From Gyromitra esculenta (Eukaryota; Ascomycota; Pezizomycetes; Pezizales; Discinaceae): 64,000 bases of DNA. The number at the start of each line of letters is the position of its first letter. Position 1 is the stretch's first letter. Shown here piece by piece: positions 49,214-62,603 of this stretch. The position numbers and the translations under genes are program-made. The DNA is taken from positions 310,001 to 374,000 of the forward strand of contig JBCAML010000014.1 of the NCBI GenBank assembly GCA_038503075.1. The letters run 5' to 3'. The notes beneath the pieces were generated by a model, which worked only from the letters and a program-made list of their open reading frames with translations, searched no databases and was not told the origin of the DNA.

Positions 49214-50569
49214 GACGAAAACGCCGACGATGAGTAAGGAAAGCTATGAGTTGTCCTTAAAATCCGACAATGGCCGATCTTGGAGGAAGTCCGATAGGCA
49301 AAAGGCGATTTTGCGTACGAGGTATCTCTGCAGGGTGCCCGGTTCGTGTAAAGAAAAACGTGGTTGCCACGTTCTGTGACGATGCGGAAGAAGGCGGAGA
49401 AACGTGGAAGAAGGATGGGAACCCGGAAATACTGTTAATTCTCCGGTAAAACCACGATGTGATATTTAACGATTTTGGGGAGATTAGCAGATGAGTATAG
49501 TTTTGGTGGGGTTTAGAGGGGTTGTGGTTGCCTTGGTAACCCTAACCCCGTGATTTCCCACAATTCATCTGATCCTTGGAGTTTGGTCAAAAAGGACCCC
49601 ATTGTCAAAAACGAGCCCCCAGGTTTTTGTATGAAACTGCCTCAACTTCTCAGTATCTTGAGAGTTCGTTTCCCGTTAAGCACCTAATTATCGAAACAGA
49701 ATCCCACTAGCTGCTATACTATATTTTGTAAGAGGCAGTCAGAGGGTTCCAACTGATCTTCTCAGGTATGTACAAGGTTGCATATTAGCAGCCGACCTAG
49801 CCTGAGCGATGTGCAGTAGCACAGACAGAGATGGGATTTCCCCAAGTTATTCTTATCAGCCATCTGATGCACCGTGCATCACAACTGCACTTACCGATAG
49901 GAAGATAGCTGGGGGCCTGGGATGATATCGAGGGGGGACTTTTGTCAATGGCGTTCGATGAGCCTCCTCGCCAGGGTGCTTGGCGCCCTGACACTTGGAT
50001 GAGATCATGCTCTCGCTCCCGAAGGGGAATGGTTGGAAGCGAAACAAGGCTCAGCCCCACCAAACACCCATCCGTCCGACTAACGTCTTCGCGGAACTCA
50101 ACGCTTTCCCTCGGCACTCTCTCCCCCTTTGACCACATTCAGGGACAGAACGTGCAGCCGCAGGTGATGCTGGATCCGAGTAAACGTTCAAAAGCCAGTC
50201 TGCACCCTCCTCCAGGTCTCTGGTCTCCTGTTCTCCAATATTCTCTCTGTCGAAGCTCAAGGCCTGTAGTCAGTGAACCCCCCCACCACCCCCCATAGAA
50301 ATGTAGGCTAACCATCCCCCCCCCACCAGGTTATCCCTCCTCCCCCTTCGGGAAATCTAAATCCTGCACTTCTTCGTAGCACAAATTCGCTGATCCGCGC
50401 ATCCGTATTACCACCGTTCTCTGCTACATTGAAATCTGGCAAGGGTGGGTGATGTCTCCCTGTAGTCCCTGCATCTAGCCTAGCCGTCTCTGTGGTGATT
50501 CGTTATACTGAAACCCTTCTAGAACCTCTAAACACCGAACGTCACTTGCTAAACCCAAATTCGTTCGTG
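49214..50569. promoter_or_regulatory. Divergent promoter region, DPH1 / HMG-CoA lyase
   Basis: 1.36 kb between two divergent starts. Open frames at 49797-50298 overlap on both strands and show no family or splice support. No specific site is assigned. Confidence 0.45.
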
Positions 50570-51944
50570 ATGAATAGTGTGGTCTTGAGCAGGCCGCTAG
50601 GCGTATATTATGCTCGCGGTTTCTCCACTTTGAGCGGCTTTTCTTCCTTCCTCAGACTCAAGCCGCCGCGGATTCCACATACTCACAAGCACCAGTTGCA
50701 CCAACCTTCATTTAAATCTACACACCGCGCTCAGACTCACCAGATTAAGAACATTCCTTCGTTTCTAAATTCTCAACCAAATACAAATAACTACACTACC
50801 GAAGCAAGTATGACTGTCAACCATCCTTTTTCCAACAACAAGGGAGTTGTGAAGATTGTAGAAGTTGGTGCTAGAGATGGACTACAGAATGAAAAGGGCG
50901 TTGTCCCTACACATACCAAGATCGAACTGATCGAACGATTGAGCTCCGCTGGTCTGAGACACATTGAAGCCGGAAGCTTTGTAAGGTGAGATCCTATTTT
51001 TACTAATATCTTCAATTTTCATGCATTGCCATCCGTCCTTTCGATCCGCTACTAACTAGCTCCAAAAATAGCTCCAAATGGGTGCCACAAATGGCTGATA
51101 CCCCCGAAGTCATGTCCCACCTCAAGGCCCACCCACCACAAGCTCCTGTACCTATTACTTACTCCTACCTCACCCCCAACATGAAGGGTTTGACATCCTA
51201 CCTATCCGGTTCCGCGTTGCCATCCGCATCTTCCCAACACACTTCTGAAATCGCCATCTTTGCCGCTGCTTCTGAGGCTTTCTCACAACGCAATATCAAC
51301 TGCTCGATCGCCGAATCACTTGAACGATTCCGACCAGTTGTCAAGAAGGCTTTAGAAGAGGGTATCAAGGTCCGAGGATACGTTTCTATGATCATTGAGT
51401 GCCCTTATGACGGTCCCACATCACCAAAGAAGGTCGCAGAGGTTGTTGAGGGTCTGTTAGATATGGGCTGCTATGAGGTTTCTCTAGGCGACACTAACGG
51501 TGTTGGCACACCTGGTTAGTAAAGCCTTTTCTTCATTTCATCTCTGACCCCCAGATTTAACGTTTCATAGGAACCATCGGAACCTTGATGAACTACCTCA
51601 TCAAAGAGCGTGGCTTTCCCTCAGAGAAACTCGCTGCCCATTTCCACGACACTTATGGCCAAGCAATTGTCAACTGCCTCGTCGCCCTGGAGGCTGGAAT
51701 CAGGACTTTCGACAGTAGCGTTGCCGGTCTGGGAGGTTGCCCTTACAGTAAGGGTGCCACTGGCAACGTCGCTACTGAGGACTTGGTTTACTTTCTTGAA
51801 GGCACAGGTGTGAAGACCAACGTCGACCTACAGAAGATCGTTGAAATCGGAGACTGGATCTCGAAGGAGCTTGGACGCAAGAATGAATCGAAGGTGGGCA
51901 CGGCCTTGATGGCAAGACGTTGGGGCGAGGGAAGCAAGCTATAA
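50570..51944 (+). CDS. Hydroxymethylglutaryl-CoA lyase with presequence and PTS1
   Basis: Three exons: 50570-50985, 51072-51514 and 51571-51944, 410 residues. The first ATG is at 50570; open frame reaches further upstream but without ATG. The catalytic core starts near residue 95: [16 protein letters not shown], then [29 protein letters not shown], metal-binding HFHDTYG (310-316), and [14 protein letters not shown] with active-site Cys343. It splits HMG-CoA into acetoacetate and acetyl-CoA in leucine breakdown. The 80-residue extension is rich in Arg, Ser and His and nearly free of acids, as in a mitochondrial presequence. The last three residues are SKL, a canonical peroxisomal PTS1. An internal Met at residue 81 could give a shorter form. 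Confidence 0.94.
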
Positions 51945-53098
51945 GCAAAAATTCTCTACAGCACCATAACACTGCAGCACTACAACACGAACAATCCTTT
52001 CTATAAACACGAGGAGTGGCGCATAGATATCGCCAACCGAAACCACTCTTTCTCTACACACACTACACAAATTGACTTAATCTGGGGTTTTATTCATGAG
52101 CGATGACACAACATTGTCATGGACTGATTGGATCTGCATAAACTTTGCATTTTTGCATCTGGCGTCTTTTTTTGGAGTCTTTCTGTCCTTTACTGCTTTT
52201 ACAGCACTGCGCGCATTTTGTTTTCCCGGGGGTTTAGAGGGTATGGTGTTCTTTTTTATAGGTGCATTCTCGCTAGGGACAAGTGCGAGCGCACTTCTTT
52301 TTTTTTCGTTTACTTTCATTTTAACTCCACGCACTCATTGTTTTTCTTTGTCCTTTATATCTTTCTTTTACGGAACGACGCGAGTCTTACCTATAAAAAA
52401 GTTCGCTTCTTGATATGCTTGACACATCTGATGTCAGCACTGTTTGCCGGACTTCTTGGACCTCTTAATCTATTGTTTCTTACTATGTTTTGGAAATCAT
52501 CGCGCATACAACTTTTTTTAAGTCGATGTAGCTAATATCCTTTCTTGTATATATTTTCGATTTATGTTTTCACTTCGTGAGTTGATGTTTGTAGCTAGAT
52601 ACAGACGACAATTTACGCAAACTGGTCGGTTCGGCTTCTTGCGCCAAACCGACTAGTTTTCACTTCTCTAAAAAAAACTCTAAATATTCAGTTGTGGTGA
52701 TACTTTCTTCCCCGAACGTGAAGTCCGAATGCCGAAATGGGATGCATGCATCAATAGTTCGAGTAATAGAATAAATTAAAAATGTAGGAATAAAAATGCA
52801 AGAACTCCCTCCAAGATCCATCCTTTATGAGCACGCAGGATGTATGTGCGCACATCACGTTCACCCCATCAAGTCGTAGGTGACAAGCGTACATGATGCA
52901 TGCCCACATCTCTCCTCAACTCTCTCAACCACTCTGACTCCTACATCCTACAACAGGAAGGCAAAAAAAATATAATCACGGGCCAACATCGCGACCTTCC
53001 ATTCCCATCCCACATTCCCGTGTGTAACCAACCAAACACATTTCTTCTTCCCCCCCCCATCCGGTGGCACACCCACTCCCCTCTACCCCACCACCCCA
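51945..53098. other. Spacer between convergent genes
   Basis: 1.15 kb, T-rich after the lyase stop. Frames at 52077-52535 on both strands overlap each other and a T-rich tract. No gene supported. Confidence 0.5.
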
Positions 53099-53476
53099 CT
53101 AAAAATCCGTAACCCTCCCATTAAAACTATAATCCCCATGCCTCAACGGATCATTCTTCGGCCCCCCAACCTCCCCCGTCTTGGGGTTCACATCACCCTC
53201 GAACTCCGGCGGCGCGCCGCGGCGGATATCGGGATGCAGCATCTGCTCTTCTGTACCTGAGGGCGGCGCCTCGTCTGGGGCGATATGGGAAGTTGAGAAT
53301 GCGCCGGTGGATTTACGTTGGAGGCGCTCGAACTCGGCTTGCTCTTTCTCGGAGAGCCGGGGGGGCGAGGGCGTGGGTTTTAGAAATGGGTTGGAGAGGG
53401 AGCGGGGGGTTGTGGTTAGGGGGCGGGTTACGGGGCGGGTTAGTTGGGTGTGGCGGAGGAGACGGCGGGATAGCAT
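53099..53476 (-). CDS. SDH8: Succinate dehydrogenase assembly factor 4
   Basis: Single exon, 125 residues. Residues 1-30 (MLSRRLLRHTQLTRPVTRPL...) form an Arg/Thr-rich mitochondrial presequence. The C-terminal block EFEGDVNPKTGEVGGPKNDP followed by LRHGDYSFNGRVTDF is the DUF1674/SDHAF4 signature and ends the protein, as in all family members. The factor binds the flavinylated Sdh1 subunit in the matrix and shields it before complex II assembly. Length and layout are normal; the middle third is a Pro/Glu-rich linker. Confidence 0.92.
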   Translation of the reverse strand: MLSRRLLRHTQLTRPVTRPLTTTPRSLSNPFLKPTPSPPRLSEKEQAEFERLQRKSTGAFSTSHIAPDEAPPSGTEEQMLHPDIRRGAPPEFEGDVNPKTGEVGGPKNDPLRHGDYSFNGRVTDF

Positions 53477-55447
53477 CGTGGGTTTTTTTGTTTGGTGTGG
53501 TGGGTTGTTATTGTTGGTGGGGGGGGAGGGAGGTTTTGGTCCTCGTGGGATTTGAGTGCTGATGTGAGATTGGACACGTTTTTTTTTTGTTGGTGATCTT
53601 CAGGAACAGGATGAGGAGGATGGAAGTCAAGACTAGAAGTGGGAGCAACTCTACCGAGGCTATGACGTTTGGGTGGTGTGGCGACGGAATTGGCCGGTGT
53701 TCGGTGGGGGGGAAATACTTTTTTCCGGCGGGTTGTGGTTGGAGATGTCCCGGGGTCGGTGATCATCCAAATGTTTCTTGATGTTTTCTGGCCACTAAAT
53801 CATTTAGAACCAGATGAGATAAGTCGAATTTTTTTAGTTTAGGTAGTTGAGGATTGATCGTGGTATCAAATGTATTTCCATGATATTTTATTCGTGAGTG
53901 ATATTCCATGATAGCACAAGCCAAGGTCCGGCCACCCCAGCCAACCGCAGGACTAACGTTTCTCAATTGTAGCGTTGAACGCACTCATTCGATATCAGAT
54001 ACTTCTATATCTCCCCTCACATTAGCGATCTCGTGCTCCCCCACCAAAGTACCAATTCCCCGAGAATTTAGCGCTATCTTGAGAATGAGGGATTTACCCA
54101 AGGAGTTTCTTCTCCTTTCGTTCCGCCCCATCCATCGAATAATCTTTCGTCCTACTTCCCACAGTCTTGAAGAATATCAGATGTAGGAAGCTTCTTGCTC
54201 TGGCTAGTAGCGGCTTACGAAATCCGAGAGCGGAATATTCCGCTGCCTATCTCCGAACACTCAAAACTGGCGTTCAAGTGAACGAATAAAATTTTCCTTA
54301 GCAAGAAAATCTTGCTTCGTATTCTTCGGTGATATGAAGGCTTATCTTAGTGAAGATTTGCCCGTATCTTAAGACAGCTGTTATCTTCCACACATTTCTT
54401 TTGCACTGTAAGCTAAAGTTTAGTGGAGTCGGTGATTAGATTTTTCGCTGAAATCTCTACCTACCTACCTACCTACCAGAATTCAAATAGTTATTAGAAG
54501 TGGCGTCCGGATTTTGGACTATCTAGATTATTCGTTATATAATTATGGTGTGTCAAACCAACGTCAAATGTCAATCTGTTGCCGTTCTCGACCTCAATTA
54601 CTACCTTCCTCAAGTTCATAGTGGTGGAAATTCTAGCTTCTTCTTCTACAGTTAGACCATCCTATAGGTATCTCGTATCCTTTCTTGTGCGAAAATAGTT
54701 CATGATGTAAGTCTCATGGGCCTTTCTAGAACGTGGTTATATTTCAGAACTGCCTTTGCCACTCAAATTCCTGTTCCTTCGTCAACAGAATACTAAGTGT
54801 CGACTCACAATCTCTATATACTAGGATAGATACATGCAGGATTGGTTGAAATATAATTTCCCGGTTGACAGTAGGCTTAGTGTACGTAGTACTGTACTAA
54901 AAAATAGTTATATCTCCCTGCAATAAGCAAAAAGTTAGTATTCACCACAGCCCACTAGTACTTCCCTCCTCTAAATCTTGAATGAGGTTCGGGCTTGAAA
55001 TCTTCTCCTTATATATCAGATTGCAAACACAATAACTACTAATGTAAGCCCTAAGCCACGCCACTACCACTTAGCTGAAAACATATACCTCTAGGAGGTG
55101 CTTAGCGCGGATCCCTATAATAAAAATCCCTAGAATCACAATTGTAATGTCACCACTATCACTCCGCAGAAACATGGTAAATTCCAAGAATGTAAATGCA
55201 AACTAGGTACACAAGTCACAGAGTGCAACATCTCAGGCTCCTATCCGCTTAGCTTAAATTCTTAAAACTGGAACCTACCCTCGTGGTTAGTAGGAATTCG
55301 ACATATAGCTGAAGGCCTTAGGCCCGTTACGATAGCCTCACACTCAAACGAACTGAAACGCGTACAGGCCTGTAAGAACAGCCTTGACACCCCACTTCAC
55401 TAGCGAGATATCTACTGGGGTGTCAAAACCTCCCTTACGCGACTGCA

Positions 55448-55688
55448 CTACGGGTGTAGAGGAAAGTCTATCACCAGGTGGCGGTGCTGACGGCGGTGCC
55501 TCTCTTCACGCTCGATATTCTAATACTCTTCTTCCGCTGGGTAACATTTAATTCACTTTCTCTGAAGCCTCTCAATTTCTAGTAAAAATTCAAGGGCTTC
55601 TGCGATCTTGAGTTGAGTTGGCGGTCAAGTTACGCACTATCAGCACCGCCACCTATAGCTAGCGACGGACTTTCTCCTACACCCGTAG
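55448..55688. mobile_element. MITE copy 3 (~241 bp)
   Basis: The left end is CTACGGGTGTAGAGGAAAG at 55448. The right end complements it, reading CTTTCTCCTACACCCGTAG and ending at 55688; the match runs on for about 45 bases into the interior. It is flanked by CA on both sides (55446-55447 and 55689-55690) instead of TA. The interior matches copy 1 (GGTAACATTTAAT, CTTGAGTTGAGTTGG). Non-coding. Confidence 0.75.
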
Positions 55689-56029
55689 CACGCCTACATA
55701 TCGTATCCTAAACGCGTCCCTTGTCTGCCTACTTCCGGCCCCTCCATCTTACACTTCCTATGTACGGGGAGGTACAAACTCTTGGGCAGCTTATTGCAAG
55801 CTAATCGAAGTTTAACTCATGACCTGACTCCAAGTACCAACCCTCCTCTCACTGTATCAAGAATCATGATATGTCACTCGATGAAGAATACCGCACGCGC
55901 ACGCACACTCAGACACATTCTTCCCTTCCGGTGGGCCATCTATGGTCTAATGCACGAGTAGAAAGTGATCAGTGCACCAGACCCCATTAACACTGTGGGA
56001 AAAATAAAAATTAAACCAATCACTCTTGT

Positions 56030-56470
56030 TAATCCAAATTCTTTTTGAGTCTCGCCTCCTGCTCAGACACCTTCTTTTCGAATCTTGACGCTAGATTTTC
56101 CATCTTGCCTTCTAACCTAGACACCATCGCGTGGTGGAAGTAGAACTCTGCTCCATACTAGTAGGGTTTTTAATGCAAGGACCGGTAGAAAGAGTCCACC
56201 CATATCTTGCCAATGCGAAAATAGGTGCCCCAGCTCACTTAAACCACTTTTTCACATCCTAGAAACCGGATTCCACATTCTCGCAAGCAGCCAAATTATG
56301 GCCAAATAAATTCATGGTAGTAAACTTTGCCTTCTCCAATAGACTGATTCTTTGGGAGAACGTCAAAAATTCTCCCTAATGTTGCTCTAATGTCCGCTCC
56401 CAGTTACCCCTCTGAGCCGTCTCAGAAGGTGTCTACGTGGTGGCATTGTATCTGGCGTTTAAACAGAGAG
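56030..56470 (-). pseudogene. Possible decayed coiled-coil coding remnant
   Basis: On the minus strand the segment near 56030-56130 reads as a charged helix (MVSRLEGKMENLASRFEKK). Upstream sequence to about 56470 gives protein-like pieces interrupted by several stop codons. No family assigned; may be part of an old transposon ORF or chance. Confidence 0.25.
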
Positions 56471-57794
56471 GTTCTTGGGATTAAATGGTGGAAATGCGAA
56501 GCAGCCTTAGCAGCAAATTTTTTTGAGCATCGTGGGATAGGGATGTCGAGTTTCCTTGCTGAGATGCTTAGGAAATACATGTAGTTTCTCTGTTTCCATG
56601 AATTTAACTGTTAACAAGCAAGTTTTTTGACTCCGCCTGTCGAGCTATGATTTCCAACCTACTCACTCACCCGCAGAGAATTGAACTCCAGAGAAAATTC
56701 TAAGAAAGAGCAAAATTAACCTATCGATTCGCTGAAATAAGAGTCCTGAGGAGGAGAGAAGTTATCCTCCATTCTCGCTCCTTATACCCCTTTTAGCATC
56801 TATCTAGCGCGTGAACCTACTCTAGGCTCTAGGCTTGCTCATGTGATTCCACTTACGTTTCTCGAGGACAGCTTACTAGTACTTGTTTCTAACGTTAGAT
56901 GTTGAACTCCTCCTTGCCCTATAGTCTACACTGAACTTGATGCTTCGAAACACCTCTCTACTAACTGCACTACCTACCCACCCCAGCATGGCAGCACGGG
57001 GGTGAGATAATGAGATACAACAAAAAGATAAACTGAGTTTAATACCTAGGATGAGCGGCATCTCTATGATTTTTAGAACTCGCTCTCTATCTGCCATTAC
57101 ATCCACCGTCTCCTTTTTTTTGGAGATTACACTTTGACTCCGAGTCCCGCGATGATGGATAGAGTTTTTCTCGCTGAACCATGATCCAATACGATCTTTA
57201 AATCATTATCAGTTGCTAACTTCTCGGTGTCGTATTGGGGTGAAAATAGTGGTTATGTCTGACGATAGTTTTAGAGATGGAGAGAGTGGAGGGGGGTAAA
57301 TTGAGGGTTGTAGGTGTTTAGGCGGTGGAGCGGGTGGGTGAATTGTTGGTTTGGTGGGGTTAGAGACCTGAAGAGGGAAAGAGGCCTTACTTATATCCTT
57401 CTCTAGCTCTCTATCTGATCCGAAAGCCTATACTACCAGCCTAAATGTGACCTAACTAATTCCATCCCATTCACTTAGTGACAGGCAGCGAGATAAACTG
57501 GTTGAGGGAACGACAGACACTTTTTTTTTTTACCTCTGATGAATTTCTGATGTACTTCCTTTGTTAGTTCCTAAGTGATGCACGTGTGATACGAAATCTG
57601 CACACTGCCAGCTAAAAGTGTCCGGCATCCCCTTAACTAGTTTATATCTACTTCCACAGATCAAGAAGTGGGGTTGCTGCGATCCTGTGAACAGGGATGG
57701 TGAGGCTAGTGTGTGGACATTGTAACTTCCACAGATAGTGTGTCTCTAACAGCTCATACTAGCGGGAAACCAAGATTTGAGAAAAATAACAATA

Positions 57795-57799
57795 AAAAG
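57795..57799 (-). terminator. Pol III T-run terminator of the 5S gene
   Basis: Five consecutive T residues on the minus strand about ten bases beyond the 5S 3' end. Confidence 0.6.
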
Positions 57800-57808
57800 T
57801 AATATTTG

Positions 57809-57926
57809 AGTTCAGTACCTGGGATTCCCACATGGTCACCCACTGCAGTACTAACCAGGCGATATGATGCTTGGATATGCCAGAGCGGACGGGATGGCTC
57901 ATTCTCATCATTCTATGACCGAACAC
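57809..57926 (-). rRNA. 5S ribosomal RNA gene
   Basis: Read on the minus strand, the segment carries CCATCCCGTCCGCTCT, then GCCTGGTTAGTACTGCAGTG, then GGGTGACCATGTGGGAATCC, which are the conserved 5S core and internal control region. The ends pair: GTTCGGT near the 5' end (57924-57918) with ACTGAAC at the 3' end (about 57816-57810), forming helix I. ATGATG pairs with CATCAT in helix II. A T5 run lies just past the 3' end (about 57795-57799), as expected for RNA polymerase III termination. A single dispersed 5S gene is normal for Pezizomycotina. A 95-codon frame across it is spurious. Confidence 0.88.
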
Positions 57927-58568
57927 ATCAATTTGGGTGGTTTTAAAACTATAGGGCGAGTCGACTGTACTAAAGGTGCGGGAAAGTAATGCACACTCTG
58001 GCTTAGTAGCACCCAAACGCCTAAACACCGTATTTCGTCGCAACACAAAACTCAGTATAAGTGAATATTTTATTGATAGCCTTAATTAGCCACCGTCTAA
58101 GATGAAATATCTATCTTTACTTTGTGAAGGATGCCTATATTAAGTAAGGAGAACATGAGATCATCGATTTTCAACCAAAATCTTTAGGATGATAAGTGGC
58201 AACAAGATTTATTTTGGGTTTCTTACTAGGCTTAGATTCTATGTAGTCAAGCTTTCCATTCAAAGAAACTTCATGCTGGCTAGCTGTGTGGCTGTTGAGA
58301 ATTGAGGAAATGTGCATCACTTTCCCGCACCCCTTGGTACAATGCATACGTTAGGCAAGAAAACAGGGTTCGGTCCTTGATTCCTGCATCGAGGAAAGTC
58401 TATGCCGGTATGTATTCAATGAGTCAGTAGGGCTATTACACATGCACATAGTTTATTGAACTCCTCGCCATTGCTCCAATATTTGATACATTGATTCATT
58501 CTACATGATAGCGAATTGATCAGCAATTCACTGACCCAAAAAAATAATCCAGACCACCCAACTAAGGC
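57927..58568. other. Spacer, 5S upstream and GH51 3' flank
   Basis: About 640 bases, no gene seen. Confidence 0.5.
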
Positions 58569-60298
<1,730 letters not shown>

Positions 60299-62603
60299 TG
60301 TACTAGCTCAATCAGAGAAATAAGGATATACGGTAGCAATTGGGATGAAAGAATTTTGAGATGGTGATGGCAAAATTGTGCAGAACAGGGAGATATAGAA
60401 GAAAGGGCCACGAGAATATGAGTTCCTGAAGTGAGGGGAAGTCGAATTTAAAGGCTGGATGAATACAATGAGGGGCCGAGCAGAGTGGAGAAACTATCTA
60501 AATTCCCCGAGTTCTACAGCTTGTGTAAGTCACCAGCACTACGGGAGTCCCAGGAAGTTATATGAAGCTGTATGTACATGAATTGGATAAACGCCTTGAA
60601 GCATAGAAATGGTGACTGCGCTAAATCGAGAGATCTTGAGCCCCACGAGTTTGGGAAGTGGAGAAGTGGAGAAGATGCCTACCGTACAACGTTCAAAGTT
60701 TCGGTATACAAACGGAGACATTGAATATGGTAATAGGGATGCCGATGACCTTAATCATGGGTCTCACAGTCGCCTGGAAGAATTCTTTCTGCAGGGATAG
60801 GGCTTACGTATATATAAGCTAGCAAGCATCCCAAATACCAAGCAAGCACATATGCCTGTTTGAATTTGGTTTTCTCATCGCGAATTGTGAAGTCTGGGCA
60901 GACGTCGGAGCAACCCCACCGTGATCTAAAATCGGGGGGGTCGGGTAGCTAATATTCAGTCTTATCCGGCCCCTGAAGGTTTTGACAAAGCGGGGTAGCG
61001 CACAGCATCCTTGATGTCTCGCCACGCGAGTTTAGGCACTTGCCGATGGCTTGTTCCTTATGGGGTAGAATTTCTTCAAAGAGGCAAGCCAAACTAGAAC
61101 CTTCAACATTTTACAGGCTCTGGTGGGATTATTGTAATAAAAAGACGAGGGTAAGCGAACATCCAAGTAGCCAATACCACTGTCAAAATCTTTCCGATGA
61201 ACCTACTCTAGACAACTGATAAAAGCTTTAGATCCCGAGGTGTCACAATTCTACAATAATTCTACCGGAGTCTGTACGTCTTGTCACGTCCGGAGGTCCA
61301 CAGCGGACGCGTATCAGACGCGAAGAAGACCGGAAAAGGGTAAATCAAAGGAGATATTCTTATTTAAAACTCGGAGGAAGCGGAAAAACTAGAGCCTGGA
61401 TCAGAACCTGGGAATTAATAGTTTCACCGCGTTATCCGACAACCGGGATTGCTGTTAGTCTAGCTATATATCATGAACTAGCACTCGGTATCAGATTTCA
61501 AGAAAAAAACAAACCATCAAGAACGGCCGATTCCCTCGACTCACGAGTTTTCTGACTTTCGCAGTTCAGGAAAATACGCTCCAGGCTTTGTCTTTTTTTC
61601 CATTTAGCCTGAACACTACCCCCCTCTATCGTGCAGAAACTCTCCTCGCTTCGGTCTCTCCAAAGAATGTTACCAATTTATTTGATCAGGTGAAAAGAGA
61701 GGCATCTCGGAGGCGCCTATCTGTCGATGGGTATTTGTGGACGCGAGGAAATTTCGATATTGAACCTGTGGATCCTGGCAACTCCCGTTCATTGAATTTA
61801 GCCGGAAGCTGCCGAAGCCCCAAGTCTTGGTCTTAGACTCGCTATCAAGAATACCGATTGCCCGAGGTCGAGTGTTCTCTGTAGCGAAGGTTTTATATTT
61901 CAGTAAGCTCCCTCCTCGTAGAATTCTCGAAGTGGTAGATAGAAAAATACGCCTAAAAGGCGGTTCAAAATCTACCATCGGCTGAGAAGCAATCAGCTTC
62001 CTTTTCGTGAGATATCCGTTATCTAAATCAATGGGATATTTGCAGGGAATTTACTGAGCATGGAAGGTAGCACGTATGCCAACTGTATTTTCTATGCTTG
62101 CGATATTGTATCCCTTTTAATGGTGCTGCACTTTGCCCGATGCTTCACGACTTAGTCTGTATTAGACATATGTGGAGTCCCGACTCCCTGTGCTTGTTTT
62201 TCGCGTAGAGCTGTTTCAATCGAATCCAATCTAGTGCCAACAATGCCATGCCAGGCTTGATCCCCTGTATCAATATCTCCATATTTTTCCAGTTGTCATA
62301 CCACTTAGTACTATCCCCGCATTAAAGCTATGAAATCCTGGCATCGGGTTCTCTGGGCTCATGTATGGGGGAGCAGGGTTGGTAGCGTGCGCTGCATACC
62401 GCTTGCCTGCCCCATGGGCAGAAAAATAGTCCGCAGTGTGTATGTGGAAGTGAGCAGCATCAGAAATCCACATAGCTATATAAGTGACGGTCAGAAGCCC
62501 ACATGCCTCCGTGTCGGGGTTTTTTTCCTAAGCTGTTCACCCAGAGTTGTGGTGAACTATCTCTTTGATCGGGAAAGAGCTTTAAAAGGCTTGACAACTC
62601 AAA
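60299..62603. promoter_or_regulatory. Divergent region between GH51 and sugar porter, with repeat copy B
   Basis: 2.3 kb separating two divergent genes of related function, so it probably contains both promoters. It also carries dispersed repeat copy B (61112-61277). Immediately after it is a stretch beginning TGTCACGTCCGGAGG (61283) that resembles a retrotransposon LTR start. No coding region supported. I assign no regulator sites. Confidence 0.45.
61112..61277. repeat. Dispersed repeat, copy B
   Basis: Matches copy A at 34336-34494 in the same orientation over about 160 bases with small indels. It is richer in T and A at the differing sites, suggesting C-to-T decay. Confidence 0.6.

Larger units (their letters stand above)
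53477..57808. other. Gene-free interval with transposon debris
   Basis: 4.3 kb. Contents: a CTAC microsatellite at about 54460-54478; MITE copy 3 (55448-55688); and possible remains of a coiled-coil coding frame on the minus strand at about 56030-56470, broken by stops. A 92-codon frame at 53908-54186 has no support. The remainder is AT-rich with nothing recognised. Confidence 0.5.

Noticed and set aside
49797..50298. Overlapping frames between DPH1 and HMG-CoA lyase
   Set aside because: Both strands are open over the same GC-rich stretch, with no motif or splice evidence.
52077..52535. Overlapping frames on both strands after the HMG-CoA lyase gene
   Set aside because: They follow a T-rich 3' flank, have biased composition (Phe-rich one way, Lys-rich the other) and no family match.
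57759..58046. 95-codon minus-strand frame
   Set aside because: It runs straight through the 5S rRNA gene on the same strand, whose conserved core explains the sequence.
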